A stretch of DNA of 48,921 bases from assembly GCF_029871205.1 (NCBI RefSeq), contig NZ_SSOJ01000146.1:1-48921 (forward strand). The letters are read 5' to 3'. Below the pieces are notes generated by a model that was given only the letters and a program-made list of their open reading frames with translations, did no database searches and was not told the origin of the DNA. Every line of letters starts with the position of its first letter. Position 1 is the stretch's first letter. Positions 16,520 through 26,405 of this stretch are shown here, one piece after another. The stretch comes from Pseudomonas sp. BN417 (lineage in GTDB: Bacteria; Pseudomonadota; Gammaproteobacteria; Pseudomonadales; Pseudomonadaceae). A program made the translations under genes and the position numbers.

Positions 16520-18001
16520 ATGGACAAAATCAAGCATGGCCTGCTCGAAGCCTCGGGCTGGCTGTTCTACCTCCTTGCGCTGATGTTGCTGGCACTGGCA
16601 TTGCCCAAGTCCGTGTTCGACCCGGATTCCAAGCACTTCCTGCTGCTGATCGGCGTGGTGGGCATCTGGCGCTATTCCATGGGCGCCCTGCACTTCGTGC
16701 GCGGCACGCTGTTCCTCTACGTCGTCTACCCCTGGTACAAGCGGCGCCTGGCCAAGCTCGGCAGCGCGGCGGACCCGTCCCACGTATACCTGATGGTGAC
16801 CAGCTTCCGTATCGAGGCGCTGACCACCGCCATGGTCTACCGCTCGGTCATCCAGGAAGCCATCGACTGCGGCTATCCCACCACCGTCGTCTGCTCCATC
16901 GTCGAGCTGTCCGATGAGCTGCTGGTGAAGAACCTCTGGACCAAGCTGGCGCCGCCGGCGCGGGTCAAGCTGGACTTCGTGCGCATTCCCGGTACCGGCA
17001 AGCGCGACGGCCTGGCCTACGGTTTCCGCGCCATCTCCCGGCACCTGCCGGCGCCTGACGCGGTGGTGGCGGTGATCGACGGCGACACGGTGCTGGCCGA
17101 AGGCGTGGTGAGGAAGACCGTGCCCTGGTTCAAGCTGTTCCCCAATGTCGGCGGCCTGACCACCAACGAGTTCTGCGAAGTGCGTGGCAGCTACATCATG
17201 AGCGAGTGGCACAAGCTGCGTTTCGCCCAGCGCCACCTCAACATGTGCTCCATGGCACTCTCCAAGCGCGTGCTGACCATGACCGGGCGCATGTCGGTGT
17301 TCCGTGCCCGGGTAGTGACCGACCCGCACTTCATCGCCGACGTCGAAAGCGACCACCTGAACCACTGGCGCCTCGGCCGCTTCCAGTTCCTCACCGGCGA
17401 CGACAAGTCCAGCTGGTACAGCCTGATGCGCCTGGGCTTCGACACCTTCTACGTGCCGGACGCCGCGATCAACACGGTCGAGCACCCGCCGGAGAAGAGC
17501 TTCATCAAGGCCAGCCGCAAGCTGATGTTCCGCTGGTACGGCAACAACCTGCGACAGAACAGCCGCGCCCTCGCGCTGGGCCCGAGTCGCCTTGGCTTGT
17601 TCACCACCATCGTGCTCAACGACCAGCGCCTGTCCATGTGGACCTGCCTGCTGGGCCTGGCCGTGGCCATCATCGCCAGCCTGAAGTACAGCATCGCCTA
17701 CCTGCTGGTGTACCTGCTGTGGATCGGCCTCACCCGGCTGGTCCTGACCTTGCTCCTGAGCATTTCCGGCCACCGGATCGGGCCGGCCTATCCGTTGATC
17801 CTCTATTACAACCAGATCGTCGGGGCCCTGGTGAAGATCTACGTCTTCTTCCGCCTGGACCAGCAGTCCTGGACCCGCCAGAACACCAAGCTCAACCGTG
17901 ACCTCGCGAGCTTCTCGCGCTGGTTCAACACCTGGTCCTCACGCGCCATGACCTTTTCCGCAACCAGCGTATTCATCGCCACGCTGATGGCGATCGTGTG
18001 A
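16520..18001 (+). CDS. alg8: Alginate polymerase, glycosyltransferase Alg8
   Basis: A 493-residue inner-membrane family-2 glycosyltransferase that joins mannuronate from GDP-mannuronate into polymannuronate and moves it into the periplasm. N-terminal membrane segments (about 10-30 and 40-60) precede a cytosolic catalytic domain. That domain carries the nucleotide-sugar DGD motif (187-189), the catalytic LTGDD (D294/D295) and an arginine-rich [10 protein letters not shown] acceptor motif in place of QxxRW. C-terminal membrane segments lie at about 372-425. It works with Alg44, whose gene starts 29 bp later. Confidence 0.96.
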   Translation: MDKIKHGLLEASGWLFYLLALMLLALALPKSVFDPDSKHFLLLIGVVGIWRYSMGALHFVRGTLFLYVVYPWYKRRLAKLGSAADPSHVYLMVTSFRIEALTTAMVYRSVIQEAIDCGYPTTVVCSIVELSDELLVKNLWTKLAPPARVKLDFVRIPGTGKRDGLAYGFRAISRHLPAPDAVVAVIDGDTVLAEGVVRKTVPWFKLFPNVGGLTTNEFCEVRGSYIMSEWHKLRFAQRHLNMCSMALSKRVLTMTGRMSVFRARVVTDPHFIADVESDHLNHWRLGRFQFLTGDDKSSWYSLMRLGFDTFYVPDAAINTVEHPPEKSFIKASRKLMFRWYGNNLRQNSRALALGPSRLGLFTTIVLNDQRLSMWTCLLGLAVAIIASLKYSIAYLLVYLLWIGLTRLVLTLLLSISGHRIGPAYPLILYYNQIVGALVKIYVFFRLDQQSWTRQNTKLNRDLASFSRWFNTWSSRAMTFSATSVFIATLMAIV

Positions 18002-18030
18002 GCACAAGGAACCTGACAGGAATCGAAGCC

Positions 18031-19191
18031 ATGAATACAGCCGTCAATCTCAATGTGGTGCATGAATCCGAAGCCCAGCGCCAGCATGCGCGGGTGAAGA
18101 TCCCCGGCAAGATCCGCTACATCGCCCGTGGCGAACGCTTCGAGGCGTCGCTGCTGGACGTCTCCGCCGGCGGCTTCGCCTACACCGGCGGGCGCTCCGG
18201 CGCCGCGATCGGTGACCACCACAGGGGCCGCCTGATGTTCCAGATCGACGGCCTGAGCCTGGGCCTGGACATCGAGTTCCAGGTGCGCGCCGTGGACGCC
18301 CGCCACGAGCGCATCGGCTGCGTGTTCCACAACCTGCAGCCGCGCGACATCGCGACCCTGCGCTACCTGATCAGCGCGCACCTCTCGGGCGAGCTGGTCA
18401 GTGCCGGCGACCTGCTCAACACCCTGCAGCGCGAGAACTTCACCAAGCCGCGCAAGGGCGGCGCCGGTGGTGGCATGAGCGCGCTCGGGCGCCTCAAGGC
18501 GGTCTCCCTCAGCCTCGGCATCTTCGTGGTCGGACTCGGCGCCTTCGGCTACATCAGCAAGTCCCTCTACGGCCTCTACTTCGTCACCCACGCGGACTCG
18601 GCCATGGTCGCGGTGCCCGCTTTGCAGGTCACCATGCCCCGCGAAGGCACCGTACAGAGCCTGGTAGGCCCCGATGCCACGGTCGAGAAGGGCGCGCCCA
18701 TCGCCTCCTTCTCCGCCACCATGCTGGAGATGCTCAAGGGCCACCTGACCGACAACCAGCTCTCGCCGGGCAACGTCGAGGAACTCTTCGGCAAGCAGAT
18801 GAAGGGCACCCTCACCAGCCCCTGCAACTGCAAGATTTCCCGCCAGCTGGTGGCCGACGGCCAATTCGCCAGCAAGGGCGACGTGATCTTCGAACTGGTG
18901 CCCCAGGACACCCAGGCCACCGTGCAGGCGCGCTTCCCCTTCCGCAACATCGCCCAGGCCAGACCCGGCGCTCGCGTGAGCTTCCAGGTGGCCGGCGAAG
19001 ACGTGGTGCGCCACGGCAAGATTCTCAGCACCAACCTGCACGACGGCAGCATGTCCGCCGACATCCGCGCCACCATCCAGCCCGACGAGCCGCTGCCCAG
19101 CAGCCTCGCCGGCCAGCCGGTGGAAGTCAGCGTCGAACGTGGCCCGTCCTTCGACTGGCTGATCAACCGCGCTCTGGCCGCAGGCTTCTAA
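18031..19191 (+). CDS. alg44: Alginate c-di-GMP receptor / co-polymerase Alg44
   Basis: A 386-residue inner-membrane protein needed for polymerisation. The cytoplasmic PilZ domain has R17xxxR21 and D43xS45AGG, the c-di-GMP-binding residues, so allosteric activation of Alg8 should be intact. One membrane segment lies at about residues 150-175. A periplasmic HlyD/MFP-like domain follows (TMPREGTVQSL, SPCNCKISRQLVADGQFASKG). The start MNTAVNLNVV was chosen over an in-frame ATG at 17998 that overlaps the alg8 stop region, because AGGAA lies 8 nt upstream and homologues begin there. Confidence 0.95.
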   Translation: MNTAVNLNVVHESEAQRQHARVKIPGKIRYIARGERFEASLLDVSAGGFAYTGGRSGAAIGDHHRGRLMFQIDGLSLGLDIEFQVRAVDARHERIGCVFHNLQPRDIATLRYLISAHLSGELVSAGDLLNTLQRENFTKPRKGGAGGGMSALGRLKAVSLSLGIFVVGLGAFGYISKSLYGLYFVTHADSAMVAVPALQVTMPREGTVQSLVGPDATVEKGAPIASFSATMLEMLKGHLTDNQLSPGNVEELFGKQMKGTLTSPCNCKISRQLVADGQFASKGDVIFELVPQDTQATVQARFPFRNIAQARPGARVSFQVAGEDVVRHGKILSTNLHDGSMSADIRATIQPDEPLPSSLAGQPVEVSVERGPSFDWLINRALAAGF

Positions 19192-19204
19192 GGAGGGCTC
19201 GACC

Positions 19205-20566
19205 ATGGCCCATCACGCCTCCCCCCTTCTGCTGCTGGCCGCGGCGGTGACCCTGGCCGGCTGCGCCGGCCTGCCCGACGAGCGCCTCGCTTCCGAGGCG
19301 CTGAAACGCGGCGACAGCGCCACCGCCGAGCAGAACTTCCGCCAGCTTGCGGAACTCGGCTACGCCGACGCCGCGGTCGGCCTGGCCGACATGCAGGTGG
19401 CCAGCGGTGACCCCGCGCAGTTGCAAAAGGCCGAGCAGACCTACCGCCAGGCCATGGACCAGTCGCCCCGCGCCAAGGCGCGCCTGGGCAAGCTGCTGGC
19501 ACGCAAGGCCGAGCTGAGCCCGGCCGAACGCCGCGAAACCGCGCAGCTGCTGGAAGAATCCTTCCAGGCCGGCGAGGAAAGCAGCCTGCTGCCGCTGGTC
19601 ATGCTCTACCTGCAGTACCCGCAGGACTTCCCAGAGGTCTCCGTCCCGGCGCGCATCGCCCAATGGCGCGCCGAAGGCCACATCCAGGCCGAGCTGGCAC
19701 AGATTCTCTTCTATCGCACCCAGGGCACCTACGATCAGCACCTGGGCGAGATCGAGCAGATCTGCACCCGCAACCTGGCCCTGGCCGACGTCTGCTATGT
19801 CGAGCTGGCCACCGTTTACCAGAAGCAGGGCAACAGCGATGCCCAGCAGAAGTTGCTGGATGGCCTGATGGCCGGTTACCACGCCGGACGCATCCCCGCC
19901 CAGCGGGTGGAGTCGGTGGCCCTGGTGCTGGCCGACGCCGACCTCGGCAAGCCCGATGAAGGCAAGGCGCAGGAGCTGCTGGAAGCAGTGGCCCCGACCT
20001 ACCCCGCCGCCTGGGTCAGCCTGGCCAAGCTGCTCTACGAATACCCGGCGCTCGGCGATACCGAGCAGATGCTGGGCTACCTGGAAAAGGGCCGCGCCGC
20101 TTCCCTACCCCGCGCCGAACTGCTGCTCGGCCGCCTCAACTACGAAGGCAAGCTGGTGCCGCTGGACCCGAAGAAGGCCGAGCAGCACCTGCTGAAGGCC
20201 GCCCCCACCGAGCCCAGCGCCAATTACCTGCTGGGTCAGATCTACCTGCGTGGCTACCTGGGCGACATCGATCCGGACAAGGCCCTGAACCACCTGCTCG
20301 CCGCCGCGCGCAGCGGCCAGATCAACGCCGACTTCGCCCTCGGCCAGATGTACTCCCAGGGCAAGGGCGTAAGGCCCAATCCGGTCAACGCCTACGTATT
20401 CAGCCAGCTGGCACTGCCCAAGAACACGCCGCAGGCCCTCGAGCTGGCGCGGCTGGTGGAGCAGCAACTGTCGCCGGCCGACCGCGCCCGCGCCGAACAG
20501 CTCCTGCGCGAAGAACGGGCCGCACGCGGCACCGCGGCGCCCGACACCCAGATGAGCAACCTATGA
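19205..20566 (+). CDS. algK: Alginate outer-membrane lipoprotein AlgK
   Basis: A 453-residue lipoprotein. The lipobox LAGC places the lipidated cysteine at residue 20. The mature chain is made of TPR/Sel1-like helical repeats (for example [15 protein letters not shown] and [16 protein letters not shown]). It scaffolds the periplasmic complex and helps seat AlgE in the outer membrane. It is about 20 residues shorter than the P. aeruginosa protein, mostly at the C-terminus. The Shine-Dalgarno AAGGAGG lies just before the start. An 80-bp repeat follows the stop codon before algE. Confidence 0.95.
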   Translation: MAHHASPLLLLAAAVTLAGCAGLPDERLASEALKRGDSATAEQNFRQLAELGYADAAVGLADMQVASGDPAQLQKAEQTYRQAMDQSPRAKARLGKLLARKAELSPAERRETAQLLEESFQAGEESSLLPLVMLYLQYPQDFPEVSVPARIAQWRAEGHIQAELAQILFYRTQGTYDQHLGEIEQICTRNLALADVCYVELATVYQKQGNSDAQQKLLDGLMAGYHAGRIPAQRVESVALVLADADLGKPDEGKAQELLEAVAPTYPAAWVSLAKLLYEYPALGDTEQMLGYLEKGRAASLPRAELLLGRLNYEGKLVPLDPKKAEQHLLKAAPTEPSANYLLGQIYLRGYLGDIDPDKALNHLLAAARSGQINADFALGQMYSQGKGVRPNPVNAYVFSQLALPKNTPQALELARLVEQQLSPADRARAEQLLREERAARGTAAPDTQMSNL

Positions 20567-20586
20567 ATCCCCATCCGCAGCCCCCC

Positions 20587-20666
20587 GTAGGTTGGGCAGA
20601 GCGCAGCGAAGCCCGACAGCGGCGTACGGCAAACGTTGGGCTTCGCGTAGCTCAGCCACAACCTAC
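20587..20666. repeat. 80-bp intergenic inverted repeat inside the alginate operon, copy 2
   Basis: GTAGGTTGGGCAGAGCGCAG ... GAAGCCCGAC, then about 18 nt, then GTTGGGCTTCG ... CACAACCTAC. It is the same element and exactly the same length as 8879-8958. It occupies most of the 140 bp between the algK stop and algE start codons, and can be read through in frame with algE, which creates a false 48-codon extension of that gene. Confidence 0.8.
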
Positions 20667-20706
20667 GAAAGAGCGCGGACCGCGGAACATGAGAGATGAG
20701 AAACGC

Positions 20707-22152
20707 ATGAACAAGAATCCCTGGATTCACGCCAGCCTCGGCCTTTCCCTGCTGGCCACGGGCATCGCCCACGCCGCCCAGCCGGAGGGCCGCAACTTCG
20801 GCCTGGACGTGAAGATCACCGCCCAGTCCGAAGACGACCGCGACCTCGGCACCCGCAACGGTGGCGACGTCGAGGGCATCGGTCTCGACCTGCGCCCCTG
20901 GGCCTACGGCGAGCGCGGCGAGTGGAGCGCCTTCGCCATGGGCCAGGCGGTCACCGCCACCGACATCGTCGAGACCGACACCCTGGAGTCCAGCGATATC
21001 GAGTCCGACTCCAGCCAGCGCAACGACGGCCGCGAGCCGGACAAGAGCTACCTGGCCCTGCGTGAATTCTGGGTCGACTACGGCGGCCTCACCGCCTATC
21101 CCGGCGAGCACCTGCGCTTCGGTCGCCAGCGCGTGCGCAGCGAGGAAGGCACCTGGTGGGACACCAATATCGAGTCCCTGCGCTGGACCTTCGACACCAC
21201 CCTCTTGCGCGCCCACGCCGGCGTCGCCGAGCGCTTCAGCGACTATCGCACCGATATCGACGAACTGGCGCCGGAAGACGAGGACCGCCAGCACTTCTTC
21301 GGCGACATCTCCACCCAGTGGCGACCCGGCCACTGGGTCGGCGCCAAGCTCCACCACAGCCGCGACAGCGGCGACCTGCCGAACGTGGGCGAGGAAGTCG
21401 ACGAACTGTCCAAGCGCACCACCGGCGACCTCACCTGGCTGGGCCTGGAAGCCGACGGCGGCTTCTTCGACCGCCGTTCCACCCTGCCGCTCAACTACTG
21501 GGCGCAGGCCACCTGGCTGACCGGCGACGTGGACGAGCTGGAACAGACCACCCTGGGCAACCAGAGCGTCGCCAGCGGCTCGCGCAACGTCGATGTCGAC
21601 GCCTGGGCCCTGGACCTCGGCCTGCGCTGGACCATCGACGAGCAATGGAAGGTCGGCGGCGCCTACGCCCGTGGCAGCGGCGGCGGCGATGACGACAGTT
21701 CCGAACAGTTCCGCCAGACCGGACTTGAGAGCAACCGCTCCAACTTCACCGGCACCGAGGCACGCATGCACCGCTTCGGCGAGGCCTTCCGCGGCGAGCT
21801 GAGCAACCTGCAGGTGGCCAGTGCCTTCACCTCCTGGCAGATGGGCGAGGACTACGACGCGAGCCTGGTCTACCACCGTTTCTGGCGCGTCGACGACAAC
21901 CAGGACGTGGGCCAGAGCGGGATCATCGCGCCGCTGGAAGACGGCGAGAAGGACATCGGCCAGGAGGTCGACCTGGTGGTCACCCGCTACTTCAAGCAAG
22001 GCCTGCTGCCGGCTTCCATGGCCGAGCACCTGGACGAGCGTTCGGCCCTGGTGCGCTTGCGTGGCGGCGTGTTCAAGCCGGGCGATGCCTATGCCAGCGG
22101 TACCGACTCGCTGATGCATCGCGCCTTCGTCGACTTCATCTGGCGCTTCTGA
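20707..22152 (+). CDS. algE: Alginate export porin AlgE
   Basis: A 481-residue outer-membrane 18-strand beta-barrel that exports alginate through an arginine-rich pore. A signal peptide of about 22 residues ends in GIAHA. The barrel shows [77 protein letters not shown] and the C-terminal outer-membrane signature AFVDFIWRF. An open frame begins at 20563, but its first 48 codons are translated repeat. The ATG at 20707 has a GAGA-rich Shine-Dalgarno at 20691-20700 and starts the signal peptide. Confidence 0.95.
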   Translation: MNKNPWIHASLGLSLLATGIAHAAQPEGRNFGLDVKITAQSEDDRDLGTRNGGDVEGIGLDLRPWAYGERGEWSAFAMGQAVTATDIVETDTLESSDIESDSSQRNDGREPDKSYLALREFWVDYGGLTAYPGEHLRFGRQRVRSEEGTWWDTNIESLRWTFDTTLLRAHAGVAERFSDYRTDIDELAPEDEDRQHFFGDISTQWRPGHWVGAKLHHSRDSGDLPNVGEEVDELSKRTTGDLTWLGLEADGGFFDRRSTLPLNYWAQATWLTGDVDELEQTTLGNQSVASGSRNVDVDAWALDLGLRWTIDEQWKVGGAYARGSGGGDDDSSEQFRQTGLESNRSNFTGTEARMHRFGEAFRGELSNLQVASAFTSWQMGEDYDASLVYHRFWRVDDNQDVGQSGIIAPLEDGEKDIGQEVDLVVTRYFKQGLLPASMAEHLDERSALVRLRGGVFKPGDAYASGTDSLMHRAFVDFIWRF

Positions 22153-22181
22153 TGGACGTCCGGCGCACGGGAGGAACAGCC

Positions 22182-23741
22182 ATGAAACGCAGCATGGGAA
22201 CCACATTGCTGGCAAGCGGCGTCATGCTTGGCGCCCTGCAGTTCGCCGCGCCCTGGGTCCAGGGCGCCGAGCCGACCCAGGAGCTCAAGGAAACCAAGAA
22301 CTACACGATATCCACCGCGCCGGCCGAACAGCTGCACCTGGAAACACCCAAGCTGCCGGACATGTCCGGCTATACCGCCCAGGCGGTGGAAGCGAAGATC
22401 GACCGCAAGACCCGCGGCCGCGTGGTAGTCAAGCGCATGCTCCAGCAGGATGCGCTGAAGGACTTCATCGGCGGCGACGAGCGTCTGCGCGAATGGGTCA
22501 AGCGCCAGCAGGCCATGCCCCAGGCGATCTTCATCGAAGGCGGCTACGTGACCCCGGAAGACCTGGCCAAGGCCCTGCCCGACAGCCAGTTCAGCGAGAC
22601 CGAGCCGGGCGTCTACCTGGCCCGCCTGCCGCTGGTGGTGGGCCACGATGCGAGCCTGGAGATCGGCAAGAGCACCAAGGATTTCCGCCTCTCCCAGGAG
22701 CGCGGCGCTTTCCTGGTCAACGACGGCAAGCTGTTCATCACTGGCACCAGGCTCACCGCCTGGCGCGAGCAGGACAAGGCCCCGGCCTCGTTCCGCAAGC
22801 CCGATGAGTTCCGTCCCTTCCTGGTGTCCTGGGGCGGCAGCGAGCTCTACATAGTCGGCAGCACCGTCACCAGCCTCGGCTACGACAACTCCAAGTCCTA
22901 CGGCGTCTCCATCACCCAGTACACCCCGGGCCAGGCCAAGCGCCTGAAGCGCTCGGCGCCGACCGGCTGGCTGCTGGATTCGGAGTTCGTCGACCACTGG
23001 TACGGCTTCTACTGCTTCGAGGCGGAGAACGTGGTGATCAAGGGCAATACCTACCGCGACAACATCGTCTACGGCATCGACCCGCACGACCGTTCCCGCG
23101 GCCTGATCATCGCCAACAACACCGTCTTTGGTACCAAGAAGAAGCACGGAATCATCGTTTCCCGTGAGGTGGATGACAGCTGGATCGTCCACAACAAGAG
23201 CTACGACAACAAGCTCTCGGGCATCGTCATCGACCGTAACTCGATCAACAACCTGGTGGCCTGGAACGAGGTCTACCAGAACCATGCCGACGGCATCACG
23301 ATCTACGAGAGCTCGAACAACCTGCTCTGGGGCAACAAGGTCCTCAACAACCAGCGCCACGGCATCCGTGTGCGCAACAGCGTGAACATCCGCCTGTACG
23401 AGAACCTCTCCGCGGCCAACGGCCTGACCGGCGTGCTTGGCCATATCAAGGATCTTTCCGACACCGACCGGAACATCGCGCTCGACCCCTTCGACGCCAA
23501 GGTTTCGATGATCCTGGTCGGCGGCAAGCTCGCCGGCAACGGCTCCAGCCCCCTTTCCATCGACTCGCCGTTATCGGTCGAGCTGTATCGCGTCGAGCTG
23601 CTCGCGCCGAGCAAATCCACCGGCATCAGCTTCGCCGGCGTGCTCGGCGAAAAGCAGGAAGAAATCCTCGACTTGATGGTGCGCCGCAAGCAGGCGGTGC
23701 TGATCGACCCCGTCGAAAGCCAGGCCGAACTCCAGGATTGA
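22182..23741 (+). CDS. algG: Mannuronan C5-epimerase AlgG
   Basis: A 519-residue periplasmic enzyme that turns D-mannuronate residues into L-guluronate in the polymer and guides the chain to export. It has a signal peptide with hydrophobic core LLASGVMLGALQFAAP. The C-terminal two thirds is a right-handed beta-helix with repeats such as NVVIKGNTYRDN and NNLVAWNEVYQNHADG. The catalytic DPHD motif is intact at 300-303. I chose the ATG at 22182, seven bases after GGAGGAA, over an upstream ATG at 22152. Confidence 0.95.
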   Translation: MKRSMGTTLLASGVMLGALQFAAPWVQGAEPTQELKETKNYTISTAPAEQLHLETPKLPDMSGYTAQAVEAKIDRKTRGRVVVKRMLQQDALKDFIGGDERLREWVKRQQAMPQAIFIEGGYVTPEDLAKALPDSQFSETEPGVYLARLPLVVGHDASLEIGKSTKDFRLSQERGAFLVNDGKLFITGTRLTAWREQDKAPASFRKPDEFRPFLVSWGGSELYIVGSTVTSLGYDNSKSYGVSITQYTPGQAKRLKRSAPTGWLLDSEFVDHWYGFYCFEAENVVIKGNTYRDNIVYGIDPHDRSRGLIIANNTVFGTKKKHGIIVSREVDDSWIVHNKSYDNKLSGIVIDRNSINNLVAWNEVYQNHADGITIYESSNNLLWGNKVLNNQRHGIRVRNSVNIRLYENLSAANGLTGVLGHIKDLSDTDRNIALDPFDAKVSMILVGGKLAGNGSSPLSIDSPLSVELYRVELLAPSKSTGISFAGVLGEKQEEILDLMVRRKQAVLIDPVESQAELQD

Positions 23742-23752
23742 GGCACAGGATC

Positions 23753-25186
23753 ATGAACAGACTATCCCGCAAATGGTTCACCCCCTCCGCCCTGGCCGCC
23801 GCCCTGCTGGCATGTGCCAGTGGCGCCCAGGCCGCTCCGCAATACAGCGTGCAGCGCACCGGCCCGCTCTGCGCGGTCGCCCAGAACCCGGCCAGCTACA
23901 ACACCAAGTACCTGAGCTTCTTCACCACCCTGGTACAGGGCCAGGGCGACTGGCTGTTCCGGACCCAGTACGACTTGCGCACCGACTTCGGCACCACGCC
24001 CTATGGCTGGAGCGAATTCCGCCGCCTGCACGATGCGCTGAAGGCCAAGGGCGTCGAGCTGATGGTGGTCTACCAGCCGACCCGTGGCCTGATCAACCGA
24101 GAGAAGCTCACCCCGGAAGAGAAGGCCCACTTCAACTACGACCTGGCGAAGAAGAACTACCTGGCCGCTGTTGCCCAGTTCCGCAAGGCCGGCATCTGGG
24201 TCACTGACCTCTCGCCGCTGTTCGACGAGAAGGGCGTGGACACCGACTACTACTTCAAGGCCGACCACCACTGGACCCCGGCCGGCGCCGATCGCACCGC
24301 CAAGCTGGTGGCCGAGACCCTGAAGCAGATCCCCGGCTTCGACGCCATTCCGAAGTTGGAGTACGAGAGCAAGGTGGTCGGCCTGCTGCCCAAGGCCGGC
24401 ACCCTGCACAAGACCGCCGCCCAGCTCTGTGGCACCGGCGGCTACGCCACCCAGTACGTCGACCGCTTCGAGACCGAGGCAGCAGGCGGTGGTGGCGGCG
24501 GCGACAGCCTGTTCGGCGACGAGTCCAACCCGAAGGTGACCCTGGTAGGCACCAGTAACAGCGGTCCGGCTTACAACTTCGCCGGTTTCCTGCAACAGCA
24601 CAGCGGCGCCGAAGTACTCAACATGGCGGTCAGCGGCGGCGGCTTCGAGAGCGCCCTGATGCAGTACATGAGCAGCAAGGAATTCCACGAGAACCCGCCC
24701 AAGGTGCTGATCTGGGAATTCGCCACTCACTACGACATGGGCCAGGCGAGCTTCTATCGCCAGGCGCTGCCGATGGTGGGCAATGGTTGCGAAGGCCGCC
24801 CGGCGCTATTGAAGAACAAGGTCAAGCTCAAGCCCGGCGCCAACGAGGTGCTGGTCAATGGCAAGGGCGCGCCGCTGCGCGACCTGCGCGGCCGCGACTA
24901 CCAGGTGGACCTGCGCCTCAGCGATCCATCGATCCACGAGCTCAAGACCACCATCTGGTACCTCAACGGCCGCCGCGAGAACTTCAAGCTGGAACAGAGC
25001 GACCGCATCGACACCGGTGGCCGCTACGCCTTCGAACTGCGTAACGACCCGGATTGGGCCGACCTGAACATGCTTGCCCTGGAAATCCACAGCCCCGAAC
25101 AGATGCCCCAGGACCTCAGCGTCGAGGTGAGCCTCTGCGCACGTCCCGGCAAGGGCGGGGCCAACCTCACGGCGAAGGCCGAGTGA
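23753..25186 (+). CDS. algX: Alginate O-acetyltransferase AlgX
   Basis: A 477-residue periplasmic SGNH-type acetyltransferase with a C-terminal carbohydrate-binding module. The signal peptide of 27 residues ends in SGAQA. Catalytic residues: the Asp-His pair in ADHHWTP (D171, H172/H173) and the nucleophile in GTSNSG (S268). It acetylates mannuronate using acetyl groups passed on by AlgI/AlgJ/AlgF. A run of six glycines (245-250) sits in a loop before the nucleophile; this appears expanded relative to the P. aeruginosa protein as I remember it. A TTG start 15 bp earlier, overlapping the algG stop codon, is possible. Confidence 0.94.
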   Translation: MNRLSRKWFTPSALAAALLACASGAQAAPQYSVQRTGPLCAVAQNPASYNTKYLSFFTTLVQGQGDWLFRTQYDLRTDFGTTPYGWSEFRRLHDALKAKGVELMVVYQPTRGLINREKLTPEEKAHFNYDLAKKNYLAAVAQFRKAGIWVTDLSPLFDEKGVDTDYYFKADHHWTPAGADRTAKLVAETLKQIPGFDAIPKLEYESKVVGLLPKAGTLHKTAAQLCGTGGYATQYVDRFETEAAGGGGGGDSLFGDESNPKVTLVGTSNSGPAYNFAGFLQQHSGAEVLNMAVSGGGFESALMQYMSSKEFHENPPKVLIWEFATHYDMGQASFYRQALPMVGNGCEGRPALLKNKVKLKPGANEVLVNGKGAPLRDLRGRDYQVDLRLSDPSIHELKTTIWYLNGRRENFKLEQSDRIDTGGRYAFELRNDPDWADLNMLALEIHSPEQMPQDLSVEVSLCARPGKGGANLTAKAE

Positions 25187-25200
25187 GGAAGGAGGTATCC

Positions 25201-26298
25201 ATGAACACCAGACCCTGGCTGATCGCACCCCTGCTCGCGGGCATCCTGCTCGCCGGGCAGGGCCACGCCGCAAACCTGGTTCCCCCCCGGGGCTACTATG
25301 CCCCGGTGGATGTCGATGCCAAGTCCGGCGGCAGCTGCAAGGCACCGCCAGCGCCCTACACCGCCAAGCTGGAGTTCCGCAGCAAGTACGAAGGCTCCGA
25401 CAAGGCCCGCGCCACGCTCAATCCGAAGGCGGAAAAGGCCTTCCGCGAGAAGACCGCCGACATCACCGAGATGGAGCGCGGCATCAGCAAGATGGTCATG
25501 CAGTACATGCGCGAAGGCCAGCGCACCCAGCTCGAATGCACCTTGCAATGGCTGGGCAACTGGGCCCAGGCCAACGCCCTGCTCAGCACCCAGTACAACC
25601 ACACCGGCATGTCCATGCGCAAATGGGCTCTCGGCAGCATGGCCTCGGCCTACCTGCGCCTGAAGTTCTCCGAGTCGCAACCGCTGGCCCCCTACCGCGC
25701 CCAGACCCAGGTGATCGAGTCCTGGTTCTCGCGCCTGGCCGACCAGGTGGTGCACGACTGGAGCGACCTGCCGCTGAAGAAGATCAACAACCACTCCTAC
25801 TGGGCCGCCTGGTCGGTGATGGCCACCGCCGTGGCGACCAACCGCCAGGATCTCTTCGACTGGTCGGTGGCGCAGTTCCGTGTGGCCGCCGGCCAGGTGG
25901 ACCGGGACGGCTTCCTGCCCAACGAACTCAAGCGCAACCAGCGCGCCCTCGCCTACCACAACTACAGCCTGCCGCCGCTGGCGATGGTCGCCAGCTTCGC
26001 CCAGGCCAATGGCGTGGACCTGCGCGAGGAGAACGACGGCGCCCTGCGCCGCCTCGGCGAGAAGGTGATCGCCGGCGTGGATGACCAGAAGGCCTTCGAC
26101 CGGAAGACCGGCAAGGACCAGGACATGAGCGAGCTGAAGAAGCACGACAAGTTCTCCTGGCTGGAGCCCTGGTGCTCGCTCTACTCCTGCTCCGCCTCAA
26201 CGGTGGAGTGGAAGGACGAAATGGGTCCCTACAAGACCTTCCGCCTCGGCGGGGACGTGACCCAGGTGTTCCACCCGAAGAAGGAAGGGGGGAGCTAA
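25201..26298 (+). CDS. algL: Alginate lyase AlgL
   Basis: A 365-residue periplasmic polysaccharide lyase of family 5. It clears misdirected alginate from the periplasm by beta-elimination. The signal peptide ends in GQGHA (residue 23). Catalytic motifs are intact: NNHSYW (196-201, with N197 and H198) and [13 protein letters not shown] containing the catalytic arginine and tyrosine (about R248 and Y252/Y255). The start has a strong Shine-Dalgarno AAGGAGG 5 nt upstream; the open frame extends further upstream inside algX but that part is a shadow. The gap to algI is 107 bp and contains a hairpin. Confidence 0.96.
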   Translation: MNTRPWLIAPLLAGILLAGQGHAANLVPPRGYYAPVDVDAKSGGSCKAPPAPYTAKLEFRSKYEGSDKARATLNPKAEKAFREKTADITEMERGISKMVMQYMREGQRTQLECTLQWLGNWAQANALLSTQYNHTGMSMRKWALGSMASAYLRLKFSESQPLAPYRAQTQVIESWFSRLADQVVHDWSDLPLKKINNHSYWAAWSVMATAVATNRQDLFDWSVAQFRVAAGQVDRDGFLPNELKRNQRALAYHNYSLPPLAMVASFAQANGVDLREENDGALRRLGEKVIAGVDDQKAFDRKTGKDQDMSELKKHDKFSWLEPWCSLYSCSASTVEWKDEMGPYKTFRLGGDVTQVFHPKKEGGS

Positions 26299-26315
26299 CG
26301 CCGCACTCGGACAGC

Positions 26316-26341
26316 CCCCTCTCCCGCTTGCGGGAGAGGGG
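26316..26341 (+). other. Hairpin between algL and algI
   Basis: CCCCTCTCCCGC-TT-GCGGGAGAGGGG is a perfect 12-bp stem. The T-run lies on the wrong side for plus-strand termination (A-rich DNA follows), so it is not a terminator for the operon. It belongs to the CTCTCCC/GGGAGAG hairpin family seen at several other sites here. Confidence 0.6.
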
Positions 26342-26405
26342 AGAAAAAAGCGCCCCCGCCCCAACGTGGCGGGCCTGAAATCAAACGTTCAATGGAGAGA
26401 CTCGG

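Noticed and set aside
15017-17773. A 918-codon open frame on the minus strand across algD and alg8
   Set aside because: It is antisense to two well-conserved genes, is low in complexity (Gly/Ala/Gln/Asp/Val rich) and arises from GC-rich codon bias. The same holds for long antisense frames at 1535-3382 and 38677-42678.
20563-20706. N-terminal extension of AlgE
   Set aside because: It translates the 80-bp repeat. The signal peptide and Shine-Dalgarno support the ATG at 20707.
26316-26341. Terminator within the alginate operon after algL
   Set aside because: The perfect hairpin is followed by A-rich, not T-rich, DNA in the direction of transcription.
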